From Bradyrhizobium guangdongense (GTDB lineage: Bacteria > Pseudomonadota > Alphaproteobacteria > Rhizobiales > Xanthobacteraceae): a stretch of DNA of 64,000 bases. Within the stretch, counting starts at the first letter, position 1, and the number at the start of each line of letters is the position of its first letter. Of this stretch, positions 24,736 through 33,674 are shown in pieces. The notes below the pieces were generated by a model. It was not told the origin of the DNA, ran no database searches, and saw only the letters and a program-made list of their open reading frames with translations. Both the position numbers and the translations under genes were made by a program. The DNA is taken from NCBI RefSeq assembly GCF_004114975.1, contig NZ_CP030051.1, forward strand, positions 6,909,501 to 6,973,500, written 5' to 3'.

Positions 24736-26184
24736 ATGGGTTCTGAAGGCCCAACCTCGTCGACCGAGCTCCCGCCACCCAGGCGTCCCAAGGTGATCAA
24801 GACCAACCAGCAGCAGGTCCTGCTCTATGTCGTGCTGACCCTGCTGCTGTCGCTGGCGACCGTCTGGGCCGGCCGCGCTTGGCTGCACAATTCGGAGACG
24901 CTGACCTTTGCCGTCGGCGTGCCCAGCAGCGACGAAGCGCTGTTCGCCAACAAGCTCGCCACGCTGCTGAAGAACAATGCCTCACGCTTCCGGATCAAAA
25001 TCGTCAACAATCCCGACAGCGCCAAGGCGCTCGCACAGTTCGATCGCAGGCAGGCCGACCTTGCCGTCCTGCGCACCGACGCCAAGGTGCCGCTGCGGGC
25101 GCGCACATTGGCGATCCTCGAGCACGATCTCGTGCTGCTGCTCGGCCCCGGCAACAGGAAGATCAAATCGCTCGCGGAGCTCAAGAAGAAGAAGGTCGCG
25201 GTTCTCGCCGAGAACGATGCCTCGCTCGCCTTCGTCCGCAGCATCCTCGACATCCCCGCCGATAGTCCTGACGCGGCGAAGATCCAGATGGCTCCGCAGG
25301 GCGCGACGCTGGACAAGCTATTCGCGCCAACCAACGGCTTCAGCGCAGTGATCGCCATCGTTCACGCCTCCAAAGCCGTGCGCGACAAGGCCTACGAGCA
25401 GGTCGCCAAGCGGGGCGGCTTCACGCTGAATGCGATCGACGAAGCCAAGGCGTTGACGCGCAAATTCCCCGGCATATCCGACGAGACCCTGACGGCAGGC
25501 ACACTGTCCGCATCGCCCGAGATTCCCGACGACGATCTCGACACGATCGGGCTCGAATGGCTGCTGGTTGCGCAATCCAGGATGTCGGCCACCACCGCCG
25601 GCGATATCGCGCGTATCGTCTACGAGAACAAGTCCGCGCTCGGGCTCGACAATGGTTTTGCGACCCACATCGAGCCGGCCTCCGTCGAGAAGGACGCTTA
25701 CGTGATGGCGCATCAGGGCGCAGCCGACTACATCAACGACGACACCAAGTCGTTCATGGATAAGTACAGCGACTTGATGTATCTGGGCGCCGCGGCGCTT
25801 AGCGTCATCGGCTCGATCTTCGCTGCGATCTACGCCAAGATCACCCGCATCGCGCCGGAGAAGGCGAGCGAACTCTCCACCGCCATCCTCGACATCGGCG
25901 AACGCATCGAGCATGCCCATTCGCTGGATCAGCTCGAATGCCTTCAGGACGAGCTCGAAAGCATTCTGCGGGGCGCTGTGATCGGCTTGCGCGACGGCAC
26001 GATCAGTAGCGACGGGCTCGATACCTTCAAGCTGGGCTACGAGTTCGTCCGTGACGAAATCGGCATGCGCCGCGACTATCTGAAGCGTCACGCCGGCGAG
26101 ATCGAGAGGGCGGCGGGCGAGGCCGCCGCGCCCCCGCACGACGACAGCAATGTCGTGGTGGTGAAGACGGTTCAGAGTGCCTGA
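24736..26184 (+). CDS. membrane-anchored TAXI-family TRAP solute-binding protein
   Basis: A 482-aa protein. An N-terminal membrane helix (about 27-46, VLLYVVLTLLLSLATVWAGR) anchors a TAXI-type periplasmic-binding domain (about 55-335; QADLAVLRTDAKVPLRARTL, KSLAELKKKKVAVLAEND). A second helix follows (about 348-368, LMYLGAAALSVIGSIFAAIY), then a C-terminal helical cytoplasmic region of about 110 residues. Ordinary TAXI proteins are soluble and paired with a DctQM fusion permease. Here both membrane ends and the lack of any nearby TRAP membrane subunit suggest a sensory or scaffolding role. Confidence 0.8.
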   Translation: MGSEGPTSSTELPPPRRPKVIKTNQQQVLLYVVLTLLLSLATVWAGRAWLHNSETLTFAVGVPSSDEALFANKLATLLKNNASRFRIKIVNNPDSAKALAQFDRRQADLAVLRTDAKVPLRARTLAILEHDLVLLLGPGNRKIKSLAELKKKKVAVLAENDASLAFVRSILDIPADSPDAAKIQMAPQGATLDKLFAPTNGFSAVIAIVHASKAVRDKAYEQVAKRGGFTLNAIDEAKALTRKFPGISDETLTAGTLSASPEIPDDDLDTIGLEWLLVAQSRMSATTAGDIARIVYENKSALGLDNGFATHIEPASVEKDAYVMAHQGAADYINDDTKSFMDKYSDLMYLGAAALSVIGSIFAAIYAKITRIAPEKASELSTAILDIGERIEHAHSLDQLECLQDELESILRGAVIGLRDGTISSDGLDTFKLGYEFVRDEIGMRRDYLKRHAGEIERAAGEAAAPPHDDSNVVVVKTVQSA

Positions 26185-26300
26185 CGTATCGATCGTGCCC
26201 GGGCCACCCGAGGCATCTCCCTGGCGCCTCGCCGCTTCCCGGTCATGGAACAGTTTGCCCTCTGCAACCGTTGGTTACGGTCACAACCGGTGAACGCACC

Positions 26301-26519
26301 ATGCGTATGCTCCTTCTCATCATCTTGCTGGGAATGCTGGTTGCGGTCGGCTACTTCGCCTATTCGGCCATGACCGTCGAAGGCGATCCGATCCCGACAG
26401 AAGGTTATGTGGCACTGGCGCTCGGGGCGGGGTTCTCCGTGGTCGTCGGCGTCGGTCTGATGACGCTGCTGTTCCTCAGCAGCCGCCGAGGCTATGACGA
26501 ACCTCCACATTTCAAGTAG
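26301..26519 (+). CDS. small membrane protein with two helices
   Basis: A 72-aa protein beginning MRMLLLIILLGMLVAVGYFA, then a short loop and a second helix (LALGAGFSVVVGVGLMTLLF) and a polar tail ending YDEPPHFK. It is small, hydrophobic and has no assigned function. The ATG at 26301 is chosen because the first helix starts there; the ribosome site is weak. It lies between the TAXI gene and a K+ channel gene on the same strand. Confidence 0.7.
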   Translation: MRMLLLIILLGMLVAVGYFAYSAMTVEGDPIPTEGYVALALGAGFSVVVGVGLMTLLFLSSRRGYDEPPHFK

Positions 26520-26689
26520 CGGCCAGGCCGGCACCAGCCGGCCCCGCCGCAGCGGGCATCTGCGCCCCGTCCCTGGGGCGAATGGTGCGGCTGCAAGCCC
26601 CGTCGTTGACGGCTCCGGTGCGGGCGGGCACTTTGGCGCCGAAGTCCCAGCCCGGGACCGCAGGCATCAAGACCGAGCCACCATCCCGC

Positions 26690-27799
26690 ATGTCCAAGCC
26701 GATGTTCCCCGCTCTGGCCCAGTTCGTGGCCGCGACCGCCGGCCGCAACATGACCAAGGCGGCCTATGTGGCGGTGACCGTCGGTGTCCTCAGCATGGTG
26801 TTGTTGACGGTCGATCAGGCCTACCAGACGGCTCACCGCTGGGTGGATGTCCTGCTTTGGATCTGCCTGGGCTATTTCATATTCGAATGGCTGGTCCGGC
26901 TCCGGCACATGACGCGGCAGAGGCGGCTGGCGCTCTACATGTCCTCCTCGGCCGGGCTGGTCGACGCATTGGGGGCGCTGGCCGTGCCGGTCGCGCTGAT
27001 CCTCGGCGCCGAGCCCGGAACGGCCTGGCTGCTGAGCGTGCTGTGGGTCTTGAAGGTGGTGCCGGGCATTCCCGGCCTGCGCCAACTCCGCCGGGTGCTC
27101 GTGCTAGAATCAGGCCCGCTGGTCAGCGTGCTCGTGATCTTCCTGATGGTGGTCTTCCTCGCCTCCGTCGCCGAGTATTTCCTGGAGCGGGACGTGCAAC
27201 CTCAGACATTCGGCAGCGTCCCGGCCGCGCTGTGGTGGGCGGTCGTTACGCTGACCACCACAGGTTATGGCGACGTCGTGCCGATCACGCCGTTTGGGCG
27301 CATGGTGGCGGCTTTGGTGATGATCTCCGGCCTCGGCGTGTTCGGTCTCTGGACCGGTATTCTGGCAACCGGGTTCGCGGCGGAAACGCGGCGCGACAAT
27401 TTCCTCAAGACCTGGGAGGCCGTCAGCAAGGTCCCGTTCTTCGCTGCGCTAGGACCGGCGGCCATTGCCGATGTCACCCACATGCTGCGCACGATGGACC
27501 TGCCGGCGCGCACCATGATCATCCGCAAGGGTACGCAGGGCGACTGCATGTATTTCATCGCTGCCGGCGCGGTCGAGGTCGACCTGCCCGGCAAGAAGGT
27601 CCAGCTCGGCGAAGGCGCCTTCTTCGGCGAGATGGCACTGCTCGGCAACAACATGAGGGGGGCCAATGTTTCGACCACGAAGGTGTCGCGGCTGCTGGTC
27701 CTCGACCTCGTCGATTTCCGCGTGCTGATGGCGCGGCACCCTGATTTGGCCCAGACCATCGACGCCGAGGCGAAACGTCGCGCGCTCGAGAACAAGTAA
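26690..27799 (+). CDS. cyclic-nucleotide-gated K+ channel (MlotiK1-like)
   Basis: A 369-aa channel with six membrane segments and a C-terminal cyclic-nucleotide-binding domain. The selectivity filter is TTTGYGD inside WWAVVTLTTTGYGDVVPITP. The segments YFLERDVQPQTFGSVP and FGLWTGILATGF match MlotiK1 of Mesorhizobium loti closely. The nucleotide-binding cassette reads FFGEMALLGNNMRGANV: Glu and Arg are kept but the usual PRSAT is MRGAN, so ligand preference may differ. An in-frame ATG at 26582 would add 36 low-complexity residues; 26690 gives a length close to MlotiK1 (355). Confidence 0.9.
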   Translation: MSKPMFPALAQFVAATAGRNMTKAAYVAVTVGVLSMVLLTVDQAYQTAHRWVDVLLWICLGYFIFEWLVRLRHMTRQRRLALYMSSSAGLVDALGALAVPVALILGAEPGTAWLLSVLWVLKVVPGIPGLRQLRRVLVLESGPLVSVLVIFLMVVFLASVAEYFLERDVQPQTFGSVPAALWWAVVTLTTTGYGDVVPITPFGRMVAALVMISGLGVFGLWTGILATGFAAETRRDNFLKTWEAVSKVPFFAALGPAAIADVTHMLRTMDLPARTMIIRKGTQGDCMYFIAAGAVEVDLPGKKVQLGEGAFFGEMALLGNNMRGANVSTTKVSRLLVLDLVDFRVLMARHPDLAQTIDAEAKRRALENK

Positions 27800-27811
27800 G
27801 TGGAGACAAGA

Positions 27812-28597
27812 ATGTCGGACACAGCCGACGCGGCAAGCCCCCCAGTACTGGAAATCAATGGCGCCCGCGCGACCATCCGCCTGAACCGGCCAAAGCATCT
27901 CAACCGCCTTCAGGCGGAAGATCTCGGCGAGCTGGTCAAGCTGTTCGACCGGGTCGAGGCTGATCCCGACATCCGCGCGCTGGTGCTGACCGGAACGGGG
28001 CGCGCATTCTCGGCGGGCTATGACCTCAACTCCGTCGCCGAGCGGGCGGTGAGCGCCACCGAGCAGCAGAGCGCAGGCTCGGCCTTCGAGATCGTCGTCA
28101 ACCGTCTGGAGGATCTCGGCGTGCCGACGATCTGCCGGCTCAATGGCGGCGTCTATGGCGGCTCGACCGACCTCGCGCTCGCTTGCGATTTCCGCATCGG
28201 CGTCGACACCGCCGAGATGTTCATGCCGGCGGCGCGGCTCGGGCTGCATTATTACAGGAGCGGCATCCAACGCTATGTGACGCGGCTCGGCGTGGATAAC
28301 GCAAAAAGGCTGTTTCTCACCGCGCAGAAGATCAGCGCCCCGGAGATGCTGCGGATCGGCTATCTGACCGCCATGGTGCCGGAGGAGACACTCGATGAGG
28401 AGGTCGACAGGCTCGCCAGCATCCTCGCCGGCAATGCGCCCATCGCGATGCGCGGCATGAAACGCGCGATCAACGAGTTCGCCCGCGGCGAGCTGGATGC
28501 GCGAGCTGCCGACCAACGCCACCGCGACAGCATGCGCGGCGACGAGATCAAGGAAGGCATCAAGGCGTTTGCCGAGAAGCGGGCACCGCGGTTTTGA
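27812..28597 (+). CDS. enoyl-CoA hydratase/isomerase family protein
   Basis: A 261-aa crotonase-fold enzyme. The oxyanion-hole segments are RAFSAGYDLNSVAE and LNGGVYGGSTDLALACDFRI. The usual Glu positions of hydratases are not clearly kept: the second is replaced around MPAARLGLHYYRSG, so it could be an isomerase, a hydrolase or a lyase rather than a hydratase. GGAGA precedes the ATG at 27812, 12 bases after the channel gene. The neighbourhood gives no clear substrate. Confidence 0.85.
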   Translation: MSDTADAASPPVLEINGARATIRLNRPKHLNRLQAEDLGELVKLFDRVEADPDIRALVLTGTGRAFSAGYDLNSVAERAVSATEQQSAGSAFEIVVNRLEDLGVPTICRLNGGVYGGSTDLALACDFRIGVDTAEMFMPAARLGLHYYRSGIQRYVTRLGVDNAKRLFLTAQKISAPEMLRIGYLTAMVPEETLDEEVDRLASILAGNAPIAMRGMKRAINEFARGELDARAADQRHRDSMRGDEIKEGIKAFAEKRAPRF

Positions 28598-28600
28598 AGC

Positions 28601-29035
28601 TCACTTCCGCTTCGACCGCATCGCGCGCGTTTGCGTGAGCTTTGAATCCTGCGACAGGACCTGATAGCGATCGCTGTCGACTGCGTAGATCGCGATACGG
28701 CCTTCGCCGTCAGCGTGCACACCCCAACCGTAGCGCTTGCCGAGGCCTGAGGCACGCATGCAGGCCTGTCCGCGCGAGAAGAAGGCAGCGCGTGCCGCGT
28801 TCTTTTCCGAACTGGTCGCCTTGGCTCCAAGTTCACGCCCTTGCGCTGAGGTCGCGAAGACGACGTCGTCGGACGTGTACCTGTAAGGTGCATTCGCGAT
28901 CATCGCATATTGCAATCCGGCCACCGTCGGCCGCCCTGCCCGCGGCGGAGGCTCCTCGCCGGAGCGAGCCGGACAGTCCTCGGCAATCTGGATGAACGTA
29001 TCGAAACAATTGGTCGTATGGATCGGCTTGATCAT
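28601..29035 (-). CDS. DUF6157 family protein
   Basis: A 144-aa protein. The N-terminus MIKPIHTTNCFDTFIQIAED and the central YAMIANAPYRYTSDDVVFAT match DUF6157, a small soluble family of unknown role. The C-terminus (GEGRIAIYAVDSDRYQVLSQ) is part of the same domain. It ends three bases from the convergent crotonase gene and lies upstream of the glutathione transferase start only by strand order, so it is probably cotranscribed after it. Confidence 0.85.
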   Translation of the reverse strand: MIKPIHTTNCFDTFIQIAEDCPARSGEEPPPRAGRPTVAGLQYAMIANAPYRYTSDDVVFATSAQGRELGAKATSSEKNAARAAFFSRGQACMRASGLGKRYGWGVHADGEGRIAIYAVDSDRYQVLSQDSKLTQTRAMRSKRK

Positions 29036-29050
29036 GTGAGGTTCGGCCCT

Positions 29051-29695
29051 TCATCCTCCCGCGGCCGCGGCATGCTGCGTCGCCATCTCCTCGTCCGCCG
29101 CAGTGATGCGCTGGAACGCCGGCCGCGAGGTGATGCGCTCGGCGTAGCGAACGAAGACGTCCTTTTTAGGCACGATGCCGAACATCATGGTCCAACTGAA
29201 CGCAACCCCCCACAGGATATCGGCAGCGGTCATGCGCTCGCCGAGCAGATACGGTCCCTTCGACAGCTGCGCCTCGAGCGCGCCCAGCATGGTGTCGTAA
29301 TCCGCATAAGGCGACTGCGTGATCGGTGCCGGCTCGCGCTGCATGAACTTGTCGATCAGGGCCGGCTCGAAGGAGGAGCCATAATAGGCGATCCAGCGCA
29401 GGTATGGACCGCGCAGTGGGTCGTCGAGCGCCGGGGTGAGCCCGGCCCGCGGAAACAGATCGGCCAGATAGATGAAGATGGCCACCTGCTCGGTCACCAG
29501 CGCCTCGCCGTGCCTGACGGCCGGTACCTTGCCAAGCGGATTGATGGAGAGATAGGCCGGCTGCCGCTGCTCGCCGGCCTTCATGTTGAGGACGTGGAGA
29601 TCATAGGGCGCGCCCAGCTCCTCCAGCAGCACCCGCGTGCCGGTGGCCCGGCTCTGCGGCGAGTAATACAAGGTGATGCGGTTCGGATCGGTCAT
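29051..29695 (-). CDS. glutathione S-transferase family protein
   Basis: A 214-aa transferase with an N-terminal thioredoxin-like domain (ITLYYSPQSRATGTRVLLEE; the cis-Pro segment is PLGKVPAVRHGEALVTEQVA) and a C-terminal helical domain (YLLGERMTAADILWGVAFSW). GAGGGAGAC precedes the ATG. It is divergent from a WYL regulator, with a perfect inverted repeat between them. DUF6157 follows 15 bases downstream on the same strand. Confidence 0.9.
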   Translation of the reverse strand: MTDPNRITLYYSPQSRATGTRVLLEELGAPYDLHVLNMKAGEQRQPAYLSINPLGKVPAVRHGEALVTEQVAIFIYLADLFPRAGLTPALDDPLRGPYLRWIAYYGSSFEPALIDKFMQREPAPITQSPYADYDTMLGALEAQLSKGPYLLGERMTAADILWGVAFSWTMMFGIVPKKDVFVRYAERITSRPAFQRITAADEEMATQHAAAAGG

Positions 29696-29743
29696 GGCGG
29701 GTCTCCCTCGGGCCGGCTGCGATGGCCCATGTTGTAGCCGACA

Positions 29744-29768
29744 ATACCTGACATCCTGTGTCAGGTAT
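29744..29768. promoter_or_regulatory. perfect operator for the WYL regulator (GST module 2)
   Basis: ATACCTGACA-tcctg-TGTCAGGTAT has ten-base perfect arms and lies 13 bases before the regulator start and 48 before the transferase start. The centre ACATCCTGT is shared with 22329-22352. It is a strong candidate for autoregulation and control of the divergent genes. Confidence 0.75.
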
Positions 29769-29781
29769 GATCTAAGAAGTC

Positions 29782-30762
29782 ATGCGCGCGAGCCGGATGC
29801 TGTCGATCCTCACCACCCTCCAGGCCAGGGGGCAGGTCACTGCGCCCGAGCTTGCAGAGGCCTGCGAGGTTTCGGTGCGCACGATCTATCGCGACATCGA
29901 TGCACTCGCGGCCTCCGGCGTTCCAGTTTACGCCGACCGCGGTGCGGAGGGTGGCTATCGCCTGCTCGATGGCTATCGCGTGCGCTTGAACGGACTGTCT
30001 CCGAGCGAGGCGGGTGCGCTATTTCTCGCAGGGCTCCCCGGCCCCGCGGCGGCGCTGGGGCTTGATGCGGCGATGATCGCCGCGCAGAACAAGCTGATGG
30101 CGGCGCTGCCTGCGAATCTGCGCGAAGACGCCGGACGCATGCAGGAGCGCTTCCATCTGGATGCGCCGGGCTGGTTCGGCGAGGCGGAGCAACCGAAACA
30201 TCTGCGCACGATTGCCGGCGCGACTCTGCGCGAGACGTTCATCAGGATCCGCTACCAGAGCTGGCGGGCCGAGAAGCGGCGCCGTGTCGCCCCGCTCGGC
30301 CTCGTGCTGAAGGGCGGCGGCTGGTACCTCGCAGGGCAAGTCGACGGCAACGTGCGCACTTATCGCGTCGCGCGCGTGCTGGACTGCACGGCGCTCGACG
30401 AGCGCTTCGATCGTCCCACCGGTTTCGATCTCGCCGCTTATTGGCAGGATGCGACATTGCGGCTGGAGGCCGAGATGCATCCTGACGTCGCGGTCGTGCG
30501 GCTATCGCCGCTGGGCGTGAAGTTGCTCGACGCATTGAGCCAGCCGTATGTCAGGACACGCACGCAGATCGAAGAGGCCAAAGACGCAGACGGCTGGCGC
30601 ATCGCCAGAGTGCCGACCGGCAAGACCTCATGGCACGCCGCCGCCGAGTTGCTACGGCTCGGAGCCGAAGCCGAAGTGCTCGAACCCGCACACCTCCGCG
30701 AGAAAATGGCCGAGATGACGCAGGCGATGGCCCTGCGCTATCGCGCGGCGCGAAAAGCCTGA
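29782..30762 (+). CDS. YafY-type HTH/WYL-domain transcriptional regulator
   Basis: A 326-aa regulator with an N-terminal HTH_11 domain (MRASRMLSILTTLQARGQVT and LAEACEVSVRTIYRDIDALA), a WYL domain at about 140-215 (LVLKGGGWYLAGQVDGNVRT, with the actual W-Y-L triad in GWYLAG) and a C-terminal WCX extension to about 310. It is larger than the WYL regulator at 22395 but in the same arrangement opposite a glutathione transferase. Confidence 0.92.
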   Translation: MRASRMLSILTTLQARGQVTAPELAEACEVSVRTIYRDIDALAASGVPVYADRGAEGGYRLLDGYRVRLNGLSPSEAGALFLAGLPGPAAALGLDAAMIAAQNKLMAALPANLREDAGRMQERFHLDAPGWFGEAEQPKHLRTIAGATLRETFIRIRYQSWRAEKRRRVAPLGLVLKGGGWYLAGQVDGNVRTYRVARVLDCTALDERFDRPTGFDLAAYWQDATLRLEAEMHPDVAVVRLSPLGVKLLDALSQPYVRTRTQIEEAKDADGWRIARVPTGKTSWHAAAELLRLGAEAEVLEPAHLREKMAEMTQAMALRYRAARKA

Positions 30763-30893
30763 CGGCGGCGCATTTCGCCCTCGCTCACGAAACAATCCTG
30801 AAACACGATTCTCCCTCTGGCGCATGAACGCATTCACGCGTCGCTTCGACCGAGGAGCAGGGACACAACAACGGCTTTGTGCCACACTGGAGA

Positions 30894-31133
30894 ATGAAGA
30901 TGCTTTGTAAGCTTGCTCTTGGTCTGATCGCCGCCGGTTCGCTCGGCGCTGCTGCTCTCGCGCCCACCGCCGCTTCGGCTCACGGCTTCCACCACTATTG
31001 GGGTCCCGGCTGGGGCTTTGGCGGGGTGTACGTCAACACCGGCATCAACAATTGCTACCAGGAGCGCGTCGTCCAGACCCGCCACGGCCTGCGTGTGCGC
31101 GTCGTGAACGTCTGCGGTTACGGGATCTACTGA
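30894..31133 (+). CDS. small secreted protein with Gly/aromatic-rich mature part
   Basis: A 79-aa protein. The signal peptide reads MLCKLALGLIAAGSLGAAAL...ASA from the ATG at 30900, and that start has GGAGA at good spacing; the ATG at 30894 is two codons earlier. The mature part, HGFHHYWGPGWGFGGVYVNT, is followed by NNCYQERVVQTRHGLRVRVV and a second Cys near the C-terminus. A single disulfide is likely. This type of short periplasmic protein is common in Bradyrhizobium; its role is unknown. Confidence 0.75.
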   Translation: MKMLCKLALGLIAAGSLGAAALAPTAASAHGFHHYWGPGWGFGGVYVNTGINNCYQERVVQTRHGLRVRVVNVCGYGIY

Positions 31134-31154
31134 ATCCGCGCGTTGCTCGACCTG

Positions 31155-31179
31155 ATCCCGACCGCTCCGCGGTCGGGAT
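31155..31179. terminator. bidirectional terminator
   Basis: ATCCCGACCG-ctccg-CGGTCGGGAT lies in the 54-base gap between two convergent genes. The stem is ten perfect pairs. It can end transcription from either side. Confidence 0.75.
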
Positions 31180-31187
31180 TCGTCGTC

Positions 31188-32420
31188 TCAGCTCGCGAGG
31201 GCTGTCGGCGTTGTGGACGCTAACCCTTCGTCCGCACTTGAATTGCGCTGCGATATCCATCGCTCGGCGCGCGAACGCCGCAGCGAAGGTGCAAAGAAGA
31301 AGCCCTGGGCGACGTCGCAGCCGATCCGACGTATGATCTCGAGCGCCTCAGGACTTTCGACACCTTCTGCCACGACCTTCATGTTGAACGCCTTCGCCAG
31401 TGCGACGGAAGCGTCGACGATCTTCATCATGTCCTCGTCGGATTCACAGCCCTTGACGAAGGACTGATCGATCTTCAGCTCGCTGAACGGCAGCCGCGCC
31501 AATGCCGTAAGAGACGAATAGCCGGTACCGAAATCATCTATTGCCGTGCCGATCTTCTTGATCCGCAGCCGCACCAGAATGTCGTTGGCACGATCGACAT
31601 CCGCCATCGCAGTCGTCTCGGTAATCTCCACCATCAGCGCTGACGGGGGGACGTTCTCGCAGCGCAGGATCTCCTCGATCCGCTCGGGCAAAGTCAGGTC
31701 CGACAAGAGGGAGCCGGAGATGTTGACCGCGATGGTGAAGCCCGGATTGCGCTCGATCAGCTTGCGGCCCTGTGACATCGCCGACGACAGGATACAGTCG
31801 GTCACCTCGCGCATCAGGTCTGCTTGCTCCGCGATCGGGATGAAGATTGACGGCGGCACCATGCCGTACTCTGCGGTACGCCAGCGCGCGAGCGCCTCGG
31901 CGCCGACGACCTTTCCGGTCTGGAGCGCGATCTTCGGCTGAAATTCGACGAAGAACTCGTTCTTGGCGAGGCCAAGCACAATCCTCTCCGGCGTGATCTG
32001 GTGTGAAGGCGAAGCGGATTTCGCAGCCGGCGGCAACTGCTGCGGTAATTCCAGAGCGCTGCGCAGGCGATTGAGGTCCAGCGGCTTGGTCAGGCAGCCG
32101 CCGATCGACAGCTTGAGGCCATTTGCGACCCGGCGCGTCGCCTTCATGATGCTATCGTCGCAGCCGCTGATGACCACGATCGACATCGCCTGGAGATTTT
32201 TCTCGGCGACGAAGCGCAGCAGCTCAACCCCATCCCGCTCGCCAAGCGACAAGTCGAGCGCCATGATCTGGAAGGTTTCGCGCAGCAGAAGGTCGGTTGC
32301 TGCGTCAAAGGACGGGGCAACCACCGTGTCGTAGCCGAGCTTCGCACCGATCTTGCTAATCAAGACCCGTTGCACCAGATCGTCGTCGACCACCAGAAGA
32401 CGTCTTCTTGTCGCGCTCAT
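31188..32420 (-). CDS. response regulator with EAL cyclic-di-GMP phosphodiesterase domain
   Basis: A 410-aa protein. An N-terminal receiver domain (1-125) carries the acidic pocket VVDDD, the phosphoacceptor Asp56 (ALDLSLGERDG) and the Lys in LTKPLDL. An EAL domain follows (about 150-395) with EALARW, VNISG, EITETTAM, IDDFGTGYSSL, LKIDQSFV and VAEGVES, so all catalytic and metal residues are kept. It should cleave cyclic-di-GMP when phosphorylated. No partner histidine kinase is adjacent. The ATG at 32420 follows AGGAGAG; an upstream TTG adds two residues. Confidence 0.93.
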   Translation of the reverse strand: MSATRRRLLVVDDDLVQRVLISKIGAKLGYDTVVAPSFDAATDLLLRETFQIMALDLSLGERDGVELLRFVAEKNLQAMSIVVISGCDDSIMKATRRVANGLKLSIGGCLTKPLDLNRLRSALELPQQLPPAAKSASPSHQITPERIVLGLAKNEFFVEFQPKIALQTGKVVGAEALARWRTAEYGMVPPSIFIPIAEQADLMREVTDCILSSAMSQGRKLIERNPGFTIAVNISGSLLSDLTLPERIEEILRCENVPPSALMVEITETTAMADVDRANDILVRLRIKKIGTAIDDFGTGYSSLTALARLPFSELKIDQSFVKGCESDEDMMKIVDASVALAKAFNMKVVAEGVESPEALEIIRRIGCDVAQGFFFAPSLRRSRAERWISQRNSSADEGLASTTPTALAS

Positions 32421-32693
32421 TGCCAATCTCTCCTGACGTCCGCGGCCTTGATGCGCGGAGAGTTAGAATGACCGGCTCACCTCGTCGTGAATACAAGACT
32501 GCTAAAACTTTCTCGATCCGCAAGAATTCGTTAATTACGTTTCGGCTGCGAACAACACGTTGACTTCAATAGAGATTTTTGCGCGGCCGGGGCGTGCGGC
32601 GATTGAGCGATCCGGCGATCGTCGCGCGCGATGAACAGATCGTAAAGCTTGCTGTCGGAAGCCGGCAAACGCATGACAGGCTTCAAGAAGCCG

Positions 32694-33659
32694 CTACCCT
32701 GGCAACGGTCGCGAGCCACTCTTCCAATGCCGGCGAAACCAGGCCCAGGTCTCGCGCGTCGTCCTGAGATAGCCGCGGCCGCGATAGACGATCTCGCCAT
32801 CGACGATCTCGTTCAGTTTGGGCAATGCGTGAAACGGGATCGAAGGATAGGCGTGGTGCTCGACGTGGTAGGGCATGTTCCACGCAATCCATTTGACGAG
32901 CGCGCCGGTATAGGTGGTGCGGGTGTTCTGGAAGGCGCTGCGGGTGCGCTCGCATCCGGTATGCTCGGCATAGAGATAGGGCCGCAGGAAGAATTGTCCT
33001 GTTAGCAGCGGCACGATCCAGATCCACAGCAGCAGCGCCGACGAAAGCCACAACGAGAGCGCGAACAGCAGCGTATAGAGCGCGACATAGGCTCGCGCCT
33101 CGGCAACGGTGGTGGCGCGCTTGTTATTAGGGATCCAGGGCACGACGACCTTGCCGGTGACGGCGTGACCGAGCATCAGCCACAGCCGGCCGGCAACCTG
33201 GACCAATCCGCTATAGGCGAGCGCGAGCTGCGCGTCGGATGCAGGCTTCACGCCGACGATCAGTTCCGGGTCCTTCTCCGGGTCCTGGGTGTAACGGTGA
33301 TGGTCCCAGTGAAACAGGCAGTAATATTCGTAAGGCAACCCAATGATGAAGGCCGAGAGATAGCCGACCGTGAGGTTGAGGCTGCGGCTCCTGAAGGCGG
33401 TCTTGTGCGCGGTCTCATGCACCGCCATGAACAGGAAGGCGACGAGATAGCCTTGCACTGCCATCAGCGGCAGCGCCCAGATGATTCCGTAACGCGAAGA
33501 CACCGTCCAGATCGACGCGCCGACCAGCGCGATCATTCCGTAGTGAGCAAGGCTCTGCGCCGCGCCCCTGAGATTGGAGCGCACTGAGAGCTCGCGCAGC
33601 ATGGCCGGGCTCAGCGGCTTCAGGCGATGGCCGGGCTCCGAAATAGTCGCATCTGTCAT
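32694..33659 (-). CDS. membrane fatty-acid desaturase/hydroxylase
   Basis: A 321-aa integral membrane diiron enzyme. The three His boxes are seen: HETAHKTAF (I), HWDHHRYTQD (II) and YHVEHHAYPS (III), separated by hydrophobic segments. The enzyme introduces a double bond or hydroxyl into a lipid or carotenoid chain. The DPEKDPEL motif after box II is found in desaturase-like proteins of unknown substrate. It reads 15 bases downstream of the MetX-like gene and probably in the same transcript. Confidence 0.88.
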   Translation of the reverse strand: MTDATISEPGHRLKPLSPAMLRELSVRSNLRGAAQSLAHYGMIALVGASIWTVSSRYGIIWALPLMAVQGYLVAFLFMAVHETAHKTAFRSRSLNLTVGYLSAFIIGLPYEYYCLFHWDHHRYTQDPEKDPELIVGVKPASDAQLALAYSGLVQVAGRLWLMLGHAVTGKVVVPWIPNNKRATTVAEARAYVALYTLLFALSLWLSSALLLWIWIVPLLTGQFFLRPYLYAEHTGCERTRSAFQNTRTTYTGALVKWIAWNMPYHVEHHAYPSIPFHALPKLNEIVDGEIVYRGRGYLRTTRETWAWFRRHWKSGSRPLPG

Positions 33660-33674
33660 CAGCGGATACCTGTC

